64,000 nucleotides of DNA. Source: Amphiura filiformis (Eukaryota > Echinodermata > Ophiuroidea > Amphilepidida > Amphiuridae). Numbering within the stretch: the stretch's first letter is position 1; each line of letters starts with the position of its first letter. The DNA is taken from the NCBI RefSeq assembly GCF_039555335.1, contig NC_092628.1, positions 67,287,292 through 67,351,291 on the forward strand, read 5' to 3'. The position numbers and the translations under genes are program-made. The notes under the pieces were generated by a model, which had not been told where the DNA came from, ran no database searches, and saw only the letters and a program-made list of their open reading frames with translations. Shown here piece by piece: positions 48,401 to 56,420 of this stretch.

Positions 48401-49415
48401 AAACTGTAGTGTGGAAAATCTTCAAAAGTCAGCGTTTTCATATACCAGAAAGTTTTATCTTTAATATGCACACAGCAACTATCGTGTCGTCGTGCATAAA
48501 AGATAGATTTTTCGATCAATGGAAGTGTGACATGACCTCACTGGACATATAGCGGTACCAGACCTCGAATTAACCCAAGGCACCCGGCATTTTGCCGTGG
48601 GTGTCCATACCCACTGCCGTAATACCCTCAAAATATGTCCTTTACCCAAGCAGGCAGTCACTTGCAGTGCCCTCTACTGAAGTTGCCGTCGGTGCCCTAG
48701 CCCTGCCCCTTCATTTATATAAAATCATCTATCTACGTTTGTGTGTGTTTTCTTCACTGTGGTGCAAGGGCTTAGGCAGCCAAACACAATACATACACAT
48801 ACTTACATCATGACATAGAAATTTAAAAGAAAACATTGGTCAAGGAAACCTACATAAATATGTTGTCTATACTTCACTTGACCCAAATATATGATTTTTT
48901 TTGGTGATGAGACAATCGCACATGGAATTTTAGAGGGATTTTGACAGCAGTTCCCACATAGAAAATCTGCACTATCAATTTTGTTTTTTAATTGATGCAT
49001 TAAATGTTGGCTGAATAGTTAGTTTTCATGGTTTTGATGAAAGCCAATCTTTGACAAGATGTAAACTACGGAAAGTGCTATGACAAAACGGTTTTCAGTT
49101 TTGGGTTTTCTTTACTCAAGGGCTTTAATTTGATATATAAAATGATACAGTTTGATCATGTTGATGGCAAATTTGGATTCACCTTACATGATTGTTTGAC
49201 TGTCTGAGACTGTCAGATTGGGAGTGTGCAAATTTCAGCTTCTTTTTTTTCTTACCATTGTAAGTTCCATAAGGCAGACTAGATGTGTCATCATCAAGTC
49301 GACCAAGTATCTCTCCTTTGCCTACATCACTATCTCCAACAAGCAGAAATTTCAGAAGATAGTCATAAGACCGTCTGATAGAGTCGGGGGAACCAGGCCC
49401 GCCGATCATGTTCAT
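24437..49415 (-). CDS. RAB40: Rab40 small GTPase with SOCS box
   Basis: Five coding exons: 49415-49256, 29821-29761, 26684-26546, 26175-25953 and 24672-24437. All introns are GT-AG and phases agree (1, 2, 0, 1), giving 272 residues; human paralogues are about 280. The P-loop is GDSDVGKG at 27-34. The switch II box is WDTSGQGRF (74-82), with the serine variant typical of Rab40. The guanine-specificity loop is GNRLHL (131-136), and the [10 protein letters not shown] segment follows. Exon 5 encodes the SOCS box ([23 protein letters not shown]) with an LPLP cullin box, ending in the CaaX-like CIIS. Rab40 proteins act as substrate receptors for Elongin B/C-cullin-5 ubiquitin ligases at membranes; SOCS box plus prenylation motif support that role here. 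The start at 49415 is followed two codons later by a second ATG (49409). Intron 1 is 19.4 kb and packed with transposons. Confidence 0.97.
27030..27116 (+). repeat. Probable retroelement 3' tail with (AAAC)n
   Basis: A unique-looking stretch (GTCCCATCAGGACCCAAGCG then TGTCTCCACACGGAGCGACC) runs straight into five AAAC units ending at 27116. A simple repeat at the 3' end is characteristic of SINE or LINE insertions. No coding or promoter part was identified. Confidence 0.5.
30425..30694. mobile_element. MITE in Rab40 intron 1
   Basis: Ends are CCCTGATTTGGTAAAATGAT / CTAACTTGAAATT and AATTTCAAGTTCGATCATTT / TACCAAATCAGGG, inverted over about 33 bp with one or two differences. No coding content. 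Confidence 0.75.
30812..31228. mobile_element. Harbinger-like MITE, copy A
   Basis: The element spans 30815-31225, flanked by TTA on both sides (30812-30814, 31226-31228). Left end GGGGCTGTGCAATAATTATG and right end CATAATTATTGCACTGCCCC are inverted; they extend to AGCCC...GGGCT and a G-rich subterminal part. A 3-bp TTA duplication with G-rich ends fits PIF/Harbinger. Inside are direct repeats of GGCAAGCAATTTTTGG-like words. Copies B (36079-36534) and C (50247-50872) share these words. Confidence 0.8.
31229..33601. other. Intronic sequence, one degraded repeat
   Basis: No exon recognised. 31940-32110 contains ATTTCCCTCCAAAT-like words shared with the MITE at 20711-20861 and is probably a degraded relative. 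The rest shows nothing I can support. Confidence 0.4.
33602..33635. repeat. Perfect 34-bp hairpin
   Basis: AGACCCTGGAAAGAAG (33602-33617) and CTTCTTTCCAGGGTCT (33620-33635) are exact reverse complements separated by CA. A two-base gap favours a DNA palindrome or cruciform over an RNA hairpin. Confidence 0.8.
34320..35822. mobile_element. 1.5-kb inverted-end element with internal tandem duplications
   Basis: The left end GCGTGTTTATACAGAG and the right end CTCAGTAGAAACACGC (reverse complement GCGTGTTTCTACTGAG) are inverted over 16 bp with two differences. Inside are two nearly identical units of about 569 bp (starting 34320 and 34889, both beginning GCGTGTTTATAC..GAGCGTACGG). These are followed by two units of about 172 bp (ending 35652 and 35824, both finishing GGCCCTCAGTAGAAACACGC). 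The short units carry CGGCACGGCACGGCATGG minisatellite words and an exact palindrome (TGATCCACCTC-AA-GAGGTGGATCA) at 35495-35518 and 35669-35692. GTTTCTACTG words recur throughout. Long open frames here are products of repetition. Confidence 0.7.
35823..36078. other. No gene seen
   Basis: Short intronic spacer between two repeats; nothing recognised. Confidence 0.4.
36079..36537. mobile_element. Harbinger-like MITE, copy B
   Basis: The element spans 36079-36534. Left end GGGCTGTGCAATAATTATCT and right end AGATTATTGCACAACCCC are inverted; TTA follows on the right (36535-36537) but the left flank is changed. Internal GGCAAGTCAAAAGAG and TTTTTGGCA words match copy A. It is more diverged than copy A. 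Confidence 0.7.
36538..39307. other. Intronic sequence without a recognised gene
   Basis: No exon supported. A weak tRNA-like stretch lies at 37500-37575 (listed separately). Around 38720-38830 there are several TGTCGACAT/ATGTTGACAT palindromic words. Nothing else stands out. Confidence 0.4.
37505..37575 (+). repeat. Possible tRNA-derived SINE fragment
   Basis: GGTTCAAATCC at 37558-37568 matches an RNA polymerase III B box and is preceded by GGGTCGCTA. The A box region (about 37509-37525) is poor, and I could not draw a cloverleaf. It may be a degraded SINE head or chance. Confidence 0.25.
39308..39787. mobile_element. MITE of about 475 bp
   Basis: Left end ATAGGCCCTTTGCACCTGAT / TATTAGTTTCCT and right end AGGAAACTAATAATCAAGTG / CGAAGGGCCTTAT are inverted over about 33 bp. 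A second inverted pair lies inside (TTTTGTATTTTTAATATGAA and TTCATATTAAAAATACAAAA around 39500-39630). Confidence 0.75.
39808..40047. mobile_element. MITE with CAGGCCCGTAGCC ends, 240 bp
   Basis: Ends CAGGCCCGTAGCCAG and CTTGGCTACGGGCCTG are inverted. The interior has TTTTCATGGGGGTGCAGATT and GGGGGAGCGTAGCCCCCA. CAGG-type ends resemble hAT-related MITEs; no clean 8-bp duplication was found. Confidence 0.7.
40048..43415. other. Intronic sequence without a recognised gene
   Basis: No exon, RNA gene or clear repeat that I can support. Confidence 0.4.
43416..45217. mobile_element. 1.8-kb terminal-repeat element with repeated 16-bp motif
   Basis: Left end AATATGGTCATTTTCACGGT / AAAGGGTG and right end CACCCTTTACTGTGAAAATG / ACCATATT are inverted over about 28 bp with one difference. 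Inside, the motif TGAAGCCTCCGAAACA or a one-base variant occurs six times: reverse orientation at 43782 and 44361, forward at 43993, 44167, 44185 and 44552. GTTAACAATTGTTAAC words accompany several copies. No transposase frame is present. Repeated internal motifs of this kind in other transposons can be transposase or host-factor binding sites; that role is an inference. The superfamily is not assigned. Confidence 0.7.
45500..45690. repeat. Composite of two dispersed repeat families
   Basis: 45505-45560 (CATAGCACTTTCC, ATCTTGTCAAAGCA, TGACTTTCGTCAAAAA) matches family B (8217-8560 and 48868-49185). 45590-45680 (ACACACTACTGGCAACAAAA, GACAAGTGGTTCAT, AAGAAATGAGGTACATT) matches one arm of the palindromic element at 51210-51917. 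The 135-codon frame across it is therefore not a gene. Confidence 0.6.
46159..46386 (+). promoter_or_regulatory. Promoter-like cluster inside Rab40 intron 1
   Basis: Within 230 bp and in a sensible order lie CCAATCA (46159), an inverted CCAAT (ATTGG, 46225), CCAATCA (46259), a full cAMP-response element TGACGTCA (46317-46324) and a TATAAA (46381-46386). CpG density rises locally. Transcription would run to the right, opposite to Rab40, starting near 46410. A short ATG frame at 46490 reaches a possible donor (GATCG|GTAATA) but resembles nothing known. This may be the promoter of a non-coding RNA, of an unrecognised gene, or chance. Confidence 0.35.
46604..47775. mobile_element. Inverted-repeat element, 1.17 kb, with arms of about 140 bp
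   Basis: Left arm landmarks are TATAGGAAGCT, CTGGTCACCCTCTCAGATTT, TCAAATGAACACATTTCAAA and CGGTAGGTCT..CTCCTTGTC. The right arm has each as its reverse complement, ending AGCTTCCTATAA near 47775. Between the arms sits a second hairpin (46852-47167) and about 430 bp of other sequence. No coding capacity. Confidence 0.75.
46852..47167. mobile_element. Nested hairpin element
   Basis: The left arm (GTGGGAAATGACCCACCATA, CATATTCAAAATACTT, GTGGTGTCAAGCCATCTTCA) is repeated as its reverse complement in the right arm, with about 150 bp per arm. The centre, near 47010, is itself symmetrical around TTACTGTGTATTTCAATG. Nested inside 46604-47775. Confidence 0.75.
47798..47894. repeat. Near-perfect 97-bp palindrome
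   Basis: ATATTTTCGGAAGAGACGGA then AATTGCATGACAGCTTGCCA on the left is matched by TGGCAAGCTGTCATGCAATT then TCCGTCTCTTCCGAAAATAT on the right. The only irregularity is a 3-base bulge (GGATATAAAATT against GGATAAATT). Immediately left is an 18-bp direct duplication of CCTATAATATAATATTTT. Confidence 0.85.
48868..49185 (-). repeat. Dispersed repeat family B, copy 2
   Basis: Reverse-complement copy of 8217-8560 with the same block order and high similarity. It ends about 65 bp before Rab40 exon 1 (exon edge 49256), so it occupies the start of intron 1. Confidence 0.7.
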
Positions 49416-50246
49416 TTTGTGCTGCGGGTTCTCTACGCGGAATCACAACTTGCGCAGGTCGGGAATCAGCAAGTAGAACCCTAGTATTTCCTCTTTTACA
49501 AATTTATCATGTCATGGTGGCTTTGCAGAAATGTCGAACAGAAACTTTATAAAAACAAGCGATGTTTCTGGGCGTTAGAGAGATTTCGAGCCGAGCTCTG
49601 CGTAATGTTTACGCCTGTTTATTTGTCTCAAGAGATGACAAACCTTTTTACGGGGCTTTTCTTCTGACTCAATCGGCAGTGATTTGCAGATTTTGATCAC
49701 CATTTAAGTGACACTATCTCAATCCTTTAGTAGATTTCATGATTTTAATTGGTGCAGTACTGGTAAATCGTCACGATTTATTTGAAAATACGATTTATTT
49801 TCCATTTTTTGTGGCTTCAAATCGTCGCCTTCGTTTGTAATCACGACTCAACCCAATTGTCAATCAATTACTGAATGTTGTTCTCGATGTTCGCGTGCTA
49901 AAATGTATTTACAGTGTAAGAAAGTAAAAACAGGAAACCAGCAAAAAAACCGTATAATTGATGCATATGAAATTTTAATGTGTGTGTGTTCAAAATATAC
50001 TCAATATACATTACAATACATTTATTGATATCTATTTATAAACAAAATACATACTTATAAGTATTGAATACAAATATATCAATATTCAATTGCAATATTT
50101 CATCCAAAACGCGAATGTAGAAAGTTCTAACCGGCTGTAAAAAATAAGCTCAACAAAATTTGTGCGGTATTATAGGTTTCTTACAACCAAACAAGAACTA
50201 TCCTTTAAAAAGGCATGGTAGTTTTAGGATTGCCAGGGATCATTTT
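49416..50246. other. Rab40 5' flank
   Basis: Should contain the Rab40 5' untranslated region and promoter. Moderate CpG content lies just right of 49416 (CTACGCGGAATC, CGCAGGTCGG). No TATA box or other core element was identified. The rest is AT-rich without recognised exons. Confidence 0.4.
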
Positions 50247-50872
50247 GGGGCTGTGCAAGCCCTGGCAGTGGCGTAACTACTAGACATTTTCATTTGGGGG
50301 GTAGCAAGCGGGGGCAAACATAATAAATGAGGGAGCAGGAGCTGTTTGGGTTTATAAGCGCGTCAACACCCTCTTTGCACTCCGGGTCGCACGGCAACAC
50401 GGAGTGGGGGAGGCTTGGGGGGGTCTGACTCTTGGGATCTGCTTGGAATGTGTCCCAGTCGAGGACAGTGGCGTAGATTTCTTTTTGACATGGGGGATGG
50501 GGTTGAAAAATTGTCTTGAAGTATAGTGAATCCAGCACCTTTTGGCGACAAAAGAAGTTACATGAATGCACGCTTCGTGCAGGTTTGGCATCATTGAATA
50601 TTGATGCTAAACTGGTGACATGGTACAAAAGTGCAATAAATTGGGTTTTTAAGGTTAAAATGACCAAATACCAGAAGTAGGCCAAGCGTTACCTTTTTTC
50701 ATATGGAGGAAAGCAGGGCTCCCTCCCCCTAGGTACGCCACTGAGCCCTGGGGAGGGTAAAATTGGGTGCAAAGATTTTTGGCAAGCCGAGGGGAGCGAG
50801 CAATTTTTGGCAAAACGAGTGGGGGAGGGGGCAAGCTTTGGCACACATGATTTATGGGGCACCTTTTAAGGA
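50247..50872. mobile_element. Harbinger-like MITE, copy C, split by a hAT-like element
   Basis: 50247-50265 (GGGGCTGTGCAAGCCCTGG) is the left end of the family seen at 30815. It resumes at 50744 (AGCCCTGGGGAGGGTAAAAT) after the insertion 50266-50743. The body continues with GGCAAGCCGAGGGGAGCGAG and GGGGCACCTTTTAAGGATAG to about 50872 and lacks a right terminus. Nine bases of the terminal repeat (TAATTATGA in copy A) are missing. Confidence 0.7.
50258..50751. mobile_element. hAT-like MITE with perfect 8-bp target duplication
   Basis: The element spans 50266-50743 between two identical AGCCCTGG copies (50258-50265, 50744-50751). Ends are CAGTGGCGTAACTA and TAGGTACGCCACTG. A second CAGTGGCGTAGATTTCTTTT word at about 50466 suggests another, nested or internally rearranged, copy. 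Open frames of up to 131 codons inside are not conserved with anything and are not called as genes. Confidence 0.85.
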
Positions 50873-51209
50873 TAGACGAGGTATTATTGGTCGAAGCAGC
50901 CAAAAAATTGATTTTCATTATTTAACTCAATAATATTATTGAAAAATAACACTTTGATGTTTTGCAAAAGTTCATTCTACAAATCATATACTTTTGCTGG
51001 ATTTATTGTTGTTAATGATTTATTTACGTTTTACGTAAGTGTTTCAGCCATCTTTACAACATACCACAGGACCTACAAAAGTATATCTGTGATATTTTAA
51101 TTCTTCTACACGCCCCGCTACACGCTCGCTATGAAATGAACAATGCAATTGTTGCCTAAGCTCACTACCATTCGCAAGATGCTGAGAACTACCAAACCGC
51201 AACACCCCT

Positions 51210-51917
51210 TGATAAATTTGTGACTATTTTTGCATTTTTCTCAAAAAATAATAACACACTGATAACAAAAGTTATGAATATTATAGGGCAAGGAATCCAG
51301 TGAGTTAATACATTGGAATTTCAGTGACTCAAGACAAGCAGTACGTTATTTATGATAAGAAAAGAGGCACCACTAGAATGTACCTCATTTCTTAACATAG
51401 ATAATGAACCACTTGTCTTGAATCACTGAAAGTTCAGTGAAGTAATTGCATTCCTTGCCCCATTAACAGTGGCATAACTAGGGTTGGTAGCGCCCGGGGC
51501 AAGAAACAAAACTGGCGTCCCACCCCTCCACGAGAATATCTTCGACGCCCCCCCCCAATTCTTGTTTTGGACAAATAAGGCCTACCACTAATTAATTTTG
51601 ATTACTAGAAGTTGAATATTGGTCTTAAAATGTTCTTTCATTGACAATGTGTGCGGCTAGCTACGAAATGTTTGACTTTCATCACTTGGAGGGGCGCAGA
51701 ATCGATGCTGAATTGGTCAATTTGGCGCCCCCTAAGGGTGGCGCCCAGGGCACGTTGTGCCACTGCCCAATAATATACATAACTTTTGTTACCAGTGTGT
51801 AGTTATTTTTTGAGAAAAATACCAAATTTGTCACAACATTTTTGTGACTAATTTTGCATTTACCAAAAATGCCAAATTAGTCACAAAAATGCCAAATTAG
51901 TCACAAAAATTTATCAC
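51210..51917. mobile_element. Palindromic element interrupted by a hAT-like MITE
   Basis: Left arm landmarks (TTGATAAATTTGTGACTATT, TTCTCAAAAAATAATAACAC, GATAACAAAAGTTATG, GGGCAAGGAATCCAGTGA, AATGTACCTCATTTCTTA near the middle) are mirrored by the right arm. The right arm resumes after the insertion at 51477-51765 with TATACATAACTTTTGTTACC and AGTTATTTTTTGAGAAAAAT. The right end also shows a small tandem expansion of TTTTGTGACTAATTTGGCAT-like units (reverse strand). Confidence 0.75.
51469..51773. mobile_element. hAT-like MITE, 289 bp, 8-bp duplication with one mismatch
   Basis: The element spans 51477-51765. Ends CAGTGGCATAACTAG and GTTGTGCCACTG are inverted. Flanks CCCATTAA (51469-51476) and CCCAATAA (51766-51773) differ at one base. 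Internal GCGCCC-rich words (GGTAGCGCCCGGGGC, GGCGCCCAGGGCAC) are typical of this kind of short element. Confidence 0.8.
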
Positions 51918-52079
51918 AGGGTTCTGACTGGAGGGGGGCATTTGCATTTGCCCCCCGCCACTGGCAATAGATTAATAGAGTAAGGCAAAGTACACTGATC
52001 AATATGCATTTTGTTTGAAGTATTAATCAGACATACGGTTTTCATAATACATCAAGCTAAAATGATTGTAAAGGCTCAA

Positions 52080-52415
52080 GTTTTGCCAATATTTTGCTAA
52101 AAATCCATGCATAAATGTTCAGGGTACTTTTATTTTGCATACTTTTGCCTTGAAACTTAATCAAAGTATTTCTAATATGTTCTAATGTATTAAATAGTGA
52201 AGCCGACCTCTAATTTGCACAATTGCATAATTAATGAGCTAATTTGCATAAATGCCAATTATGCAAATTAGAGTGTGGCTTCACTATATAATACATTATT
52301 AGAACATATACATGTATGATATTAGAAACACTTTGACCAAGTTTCAAGGCAAAAGTATGCAAAATAAAAGTACCTGAACATTTATGCATGGATTTTAGCA
52401 AAATATTGGCAAAAA
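52080..52415. mobile_element. Hairpin element of about 335 bp
   Basis: Nearly the whole interval folds. TTTTGCCAATATTTTGCTAA, ATGCATAAATGTTCAGG, GCATACTTTTGCCTTGAAAC and GTGAAGCCGACCTCTAATTT on the left recur as reverse complements on the right. The centre lies near 52240, around the TTGCATAAATGCCAATTATG segment. The arms are about 165 bp. Confidence 0.8.
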
Positions 52416-53570
52416 TTACATATGTAAGGGGCATGGCCTGATTTAACTATATAAAATTTTCTTGATTGAATGACCTTTACCACCAATTCCCATCTGTGAT
52501 GTTTCACGCCAGTATTTCGATTCATTTTGATATGAGAGCTAAAAATGTGATTTTCTAGCCCCATAGGAACACTGTGTATTAATTAATTGGTCAACCAAAA
52601 AGGTGCACCTTTTCATTCATAACATTCAAACTAAATGTTTCTGAGCCCTGAAATTTCACAGGGTGGATGAGAAAAATGGTATCTTTCTTCTGATACCAAA
52701 ATTTATACCACTTCCGGTAAAATCTGGGGTTCTGGGGATGAGGCTATTAGCGATCGGGCTATACCCCTTTAATGAGCTTCTCCAGTCATTTTAGCTCATT
52801 AACTTTATTGATGATTATTAATCAAAAACAATAGGATACAAAGAAAATATAAATTGATATATTTTGAAAACTGTATGTCCGATTTGCTTCAAACAACAGG
52901 CATATTGATAAGTGTGTTTTGCTCTACTCAATCTGTTTACAACATGTTTAGAGCACTCCCGTAATGCCTCAAATACCCAGGGCCAGATTTACCATTGAGC
53001 CAGATGGGCCCGGCCCAGGGCCCCAAAAATTTGGGAGGTCCCCAATGTGGCCATGTGCATGTTTCTTTTTAGCCCGAAAACACCATGTTTTGAACCAAAA
53101 TATGCTAAAATTTATTTTGGGCTACAATTGTCTAAAATTGATTTTTTTTTCGCACGCAAATGTCCTAGTAAAATCGATCTTATAGTAGGTCCCCTATTTA
53201 TACTACAAAAACATTGTGCCACAATATTATTGTAAAATATTTGCAAACAATTTTGCAAAATATTTGTTAACATTGTTAGAATGTTTTGCAGGAAGTTGTC
53301 AAAATGTTTTTGAGTTATTTTATATACCCTTTATAGCCTGATATTTTCATTTTCTGGCAACCTTTCTATCCTTTTGCAAATGTTTTTATGTTTGCTGGGA
53401 TATCACATGGATGTATATTGATTTACAGAGATACAGGCTCATTTCATTAGACTTCAATAATGGCATTTATTTGTACAATACTTGGCAACTAAATAACTAT
53501 TATTTGTTGACTTGACTATCTATACATGACTTTGTAGCTTTCAATTACACTTATCAAAACACTAAGACAC
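52416..53570. other. No gene; one possible truncated MITE
   Basis: No exon recognised. 52978-53050 begins AGGGCCAGATTTACCATTGA and continues GGGCCCGGCCCAGGGCCCC, a sequence typical of a hAT-related MITE end, but no matching right end was found. Confidence 0.4.
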
Positions 53571-54486
53571 TTAAGGTAGAAACATCGGCTACGGTGTCAT
53601 GCACAGATTTGGTTTAAAATGATACAGGATGTGTAGTTGGGTGAGAAAAACTTGCCTGCCAAGTTTTAATTTTTGCCAACAAAGCGTTTTTGAGTTATGC
53701 CATTTTTTATCATTAGAAAGCCCCATTGACTTTGCACATAAGTGGTTTTGACACTAAGCCTCGTTCACTAAAATTGGTAAAAGTTTGAAAATGGATACTA
53801 TGTTTAAATATTATTTTTTCTCCTTTCTATCCCATTTATGGAACTGCTTTTTGGATCTTTTTATTACAAAAATGTTACCAAATAATATTAGTGACTTTTT
53901 TCCAATATATTGGTCAGTAATCTAGGGGATATTTGAAGGTAATGTTAGTACTTGCTCAAATTTTCTTGATTTGATCTAGAAACACTGAATGACCCAATTT
54001 CATAATTATTGTCTGAGCTAACCATAGGGCCAATTATAACAAACAAGGTGTCATATGAAAGGTTATTAAATTTAGAAACTTTTCTCGCCAGCTTTTTTTA
54101 ATAAAGTGTTTCTATTTTAAGTTATGGGTGTTTCTAGATATCCCTAATTTAAAAAGAGAAAAAATTATTTTTCTCAAAAAATAAACACTTTATCCAAAAA
54201 ATCTGGCGAGAGAATTTAGATATTAGGCTTATTAACCACCCCACAAACTATGGAGACCATATCACATTCCCTCTAGGCTAGCAATAATTATTAGTAGAAA
54301 AAATTAGGGAATTTTCAAAAAATAAAGAAAAACATAAGAAATGTTTAAATTTTCATGAAACATTATAAATAAGTGGAGTAAAGACTTATCTTCAATTGGT
54401 TATATATTTGAAATGGATACATAATTCTGATTTGAAATAGTGGCTATTTTCCTGCATGGGTCTATTATCCGATGCTCCTACCTTAA
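53571..54486. mobile_element. TTAA-flanked element, 908 bp
   Basis: The element spans 53575-54482 with TTAA on both sides (53571-53574, 54483-54486). Ends are GGTAGAAACATCGGCTA and, read inward from the right, GGTAGGAGCATCGGATA: three differences in 17. A second inverted pair lies inside (TTTTCTCGCCAG..AATAAAGTGTTT and AAACACTTTATC..CTGGCGAGA, about 54080-54210). No coding capacity. Confidence 0.75.
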
Positions 54487-55366
54487 ATGTTCATGCTGAA
54501 AAATATACTACTTTTGATCTATTCAAGGCAATTTTATGGTTTCAATTTTATTTCTCGTTACAATCTTAACATTGCAAAATAGGAATGTAGGTGTTGCTGA
54601 TAATCACTCTTTATTTTTCTTATACTAAAGCAGTCAAGTTAGCTCAATTAATAAAGGGACGAAATCAAAACTCGATCAGCGGTTCCGGGCGCACAGTGTC
54701 GACACCCTGTGTTATAAATATTTTTTCCATACTCCGTTGGTGAGTGATTTCACCAAACGCAAGAAAAGGAGTCCTATCTGATTAGAAATTGATCGCTAGA
54801 TCGCTCAGTACTGAATTACAAACTCATAATGTACAGATGTATTCAATTCTATTCAATCAATATTCTATTATTGACGCAGATAATGCAGATTGGGGCATTG
54901 TATTATAGACTTGTGATTTAATATTCTATACAGCACGTGGTCTGAGCTGAATGGACCTTTATAATAATTATGATTCTCAAACAGTTGAATATATGACAAT
55001 TTTGATGTTCGATTTAAAATCTTTATGGTGAAAATGCAGTAAAATATATCCACAGCAACCAGCAATCGCCGCTTATTAGTGTATATCCAGTTAGTGTATT
55101 GGAAACAAAACCTGGGTTTTACCTGACAACAAATCAAATTTTCTTGTAAAGGCAACACCATATGGGGTACTGCGCAAATCGTAAAGATTGTAGAATAGAA
55201 ACTCTGTGGTATATCTCATATTGTGTAAATGGTATGCTTAGCCTGAGTCGCTCGGTCTATATCGAAAAAATTCGCCATGCGTAGCTGTTGAAAAACGAGA
55301 GGATTCGCCGTACTATCACGGCAATTTTTGACACAAAGATATAGGGATGATGACGCTGTGGGCGGT
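54487..55366. other. No gene recognised
   Basis: Mostly AT-rich. 55240-55370 is relatively CpG-rich (GTCGCTCGGTC, AACGAGAGGATTCGCCG) and could be an old exon or regulatory element, but no protein family is recognised. Confidence 0.4.
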
Positions 55367-55593
55367 TCTGTCCACAGTGTTCGAAATAAGCACTTGTCCT
55401 CTTGTCCAAAAATCACTGAGAACAACCATATTGAGCTATGTACATATCCACTGGACAACCACTATTTGGATTCTTTGCACTCAAAAACATGACATATATA
55501 TTTGGGGGACAACCAAAATGTTTTGAGGACAAGCAGAATTCATGCTTTAATTGTCCTTGGGACAACCTCCTTATTTCGGACACTGTCTGTCCG
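55367..55593. mobile_element. hAT-like MITE with CAGTGTTCGAAATAAG end
   Basis: The element spans 55375-55585. Ends CAGTGTTCGAAATAAG and CTTATTTCGGACACTG are inverted with one difference. Flanks TCTGTCCA (55367-55374) and TCTGTCCG (55586-55593) are an 8-bp duplication with one change. The inside repeats GGACAA/TTGTCC words. A truncated end of the same family is at 7904. Confidence 0.85.
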
Positions 55594-55989
55594 GTTGCTA
55601 TTGTTCTAAACAATGGAAACCGGACGGAACCGCCTGGAACCGGTGGCTGACCGCCGGTCGAGTTTTGATTTCATCCCTAAGACATTTTCATACTGCAGTG
55701 CTGTGTATTGTATTTTGAGTTGAGGTGAGTTAGTGTCCCTGCAGGTAGGTATGTTCTGTACCTGGGTTCTTTGTACTCTTGTGGGCTGATTCACTGCTGA
55801 TTGTTCCAGTTTACCCGTATAAAATCTATGGAATTAATGCGCCAATCCTGGCTACAAAAGTTCGCTTTGTGGAGACTGATTAGGGTACTGCTCATGTATA
55901 GAGCAGTTTATCTGAATGATTTACTGTGTCTTTGATACAAACCGTGGTCAGTAATTATCTGTAAAGTACAATGATCTTATGTAATTGCA
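55594..55989. other. No gene seen
   Basis: Nothing recognised beyond short words shared with neighbouring repeats. Confidence 0.35.
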
Positions 55990-56420
55990 CTACCGTATAT
56001 TCTCTAATAAATGCTCCATTAATTCAGGGTCAGAATTTCATTTCACAGTGCGAGAATCAACCTTGATTCTTGCAGAATAAATTTGCGGGAATCATTTGAT
56101 TCTTGCAAATCAACTTCTGTGTAAACTACAAACATTTGCAGGAATCAACTTTGATTCACGCAAATCTGTTTACGAGAGTCTTTGCGAGAATCGATTCTCT
56201 GATTCACGCCGAAATTCTGACCCTGTAAATTGCGGTCTTTGATACAATGGTGAATTCCCATTACAAACATTGCTAGTACCACATGCCAGTAGTGATGTGG
56301 TGCTCCACAAAGAATTAGGAATTTCTACAAATAATGTTAACACTGTTAATAACAATGGCTGAAAAAAAAATATGAAAGTGTTTATTACGGAGGGAGCATT
56401 TATTAGCAAAAATACAGTAG
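55990..56420. mobile_element. MITE with TACCGTATATT ends, interrupted
   Basis: Left end TACCGTATATTCTCTAATAA / ATGCTCC and right end GGAGCATTTATTAGCAAAAA / TACAGTA are inverted over about 27 bp. A different element (56025-56225) lies near the left end. The 63711-63770 region shares the TACCGTATT..AATAAGCGCCC style of end and may be a relative. Confidence 0.7.
56025..56225. mobile_element. MITE, 201 bp, nested
   Basis: Ends CAGGGTCAGAATTTC and GAAATTCTGACCCTG are exact reverse complements over 15 bp. Internal GCGAGAATCAACCTTGATTC / GAATCAACTTTGATTC words alternate in orientation. It lies within 55990-56420. Confidence 0.75.

Noticed and set aside
48550..48720. Sequence with CCAGACCTCGAATTAACC start resembling a MITE end
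   Set aside because: No inverted partner or target duplication found; too weak to list as an element.
50290..50685. 131-codon minus-strand frame and two overlapping ones
   Set aside because: Inside a hAT-like MITE with a clear target duplication; three overlapping frames and no protein resemblance.
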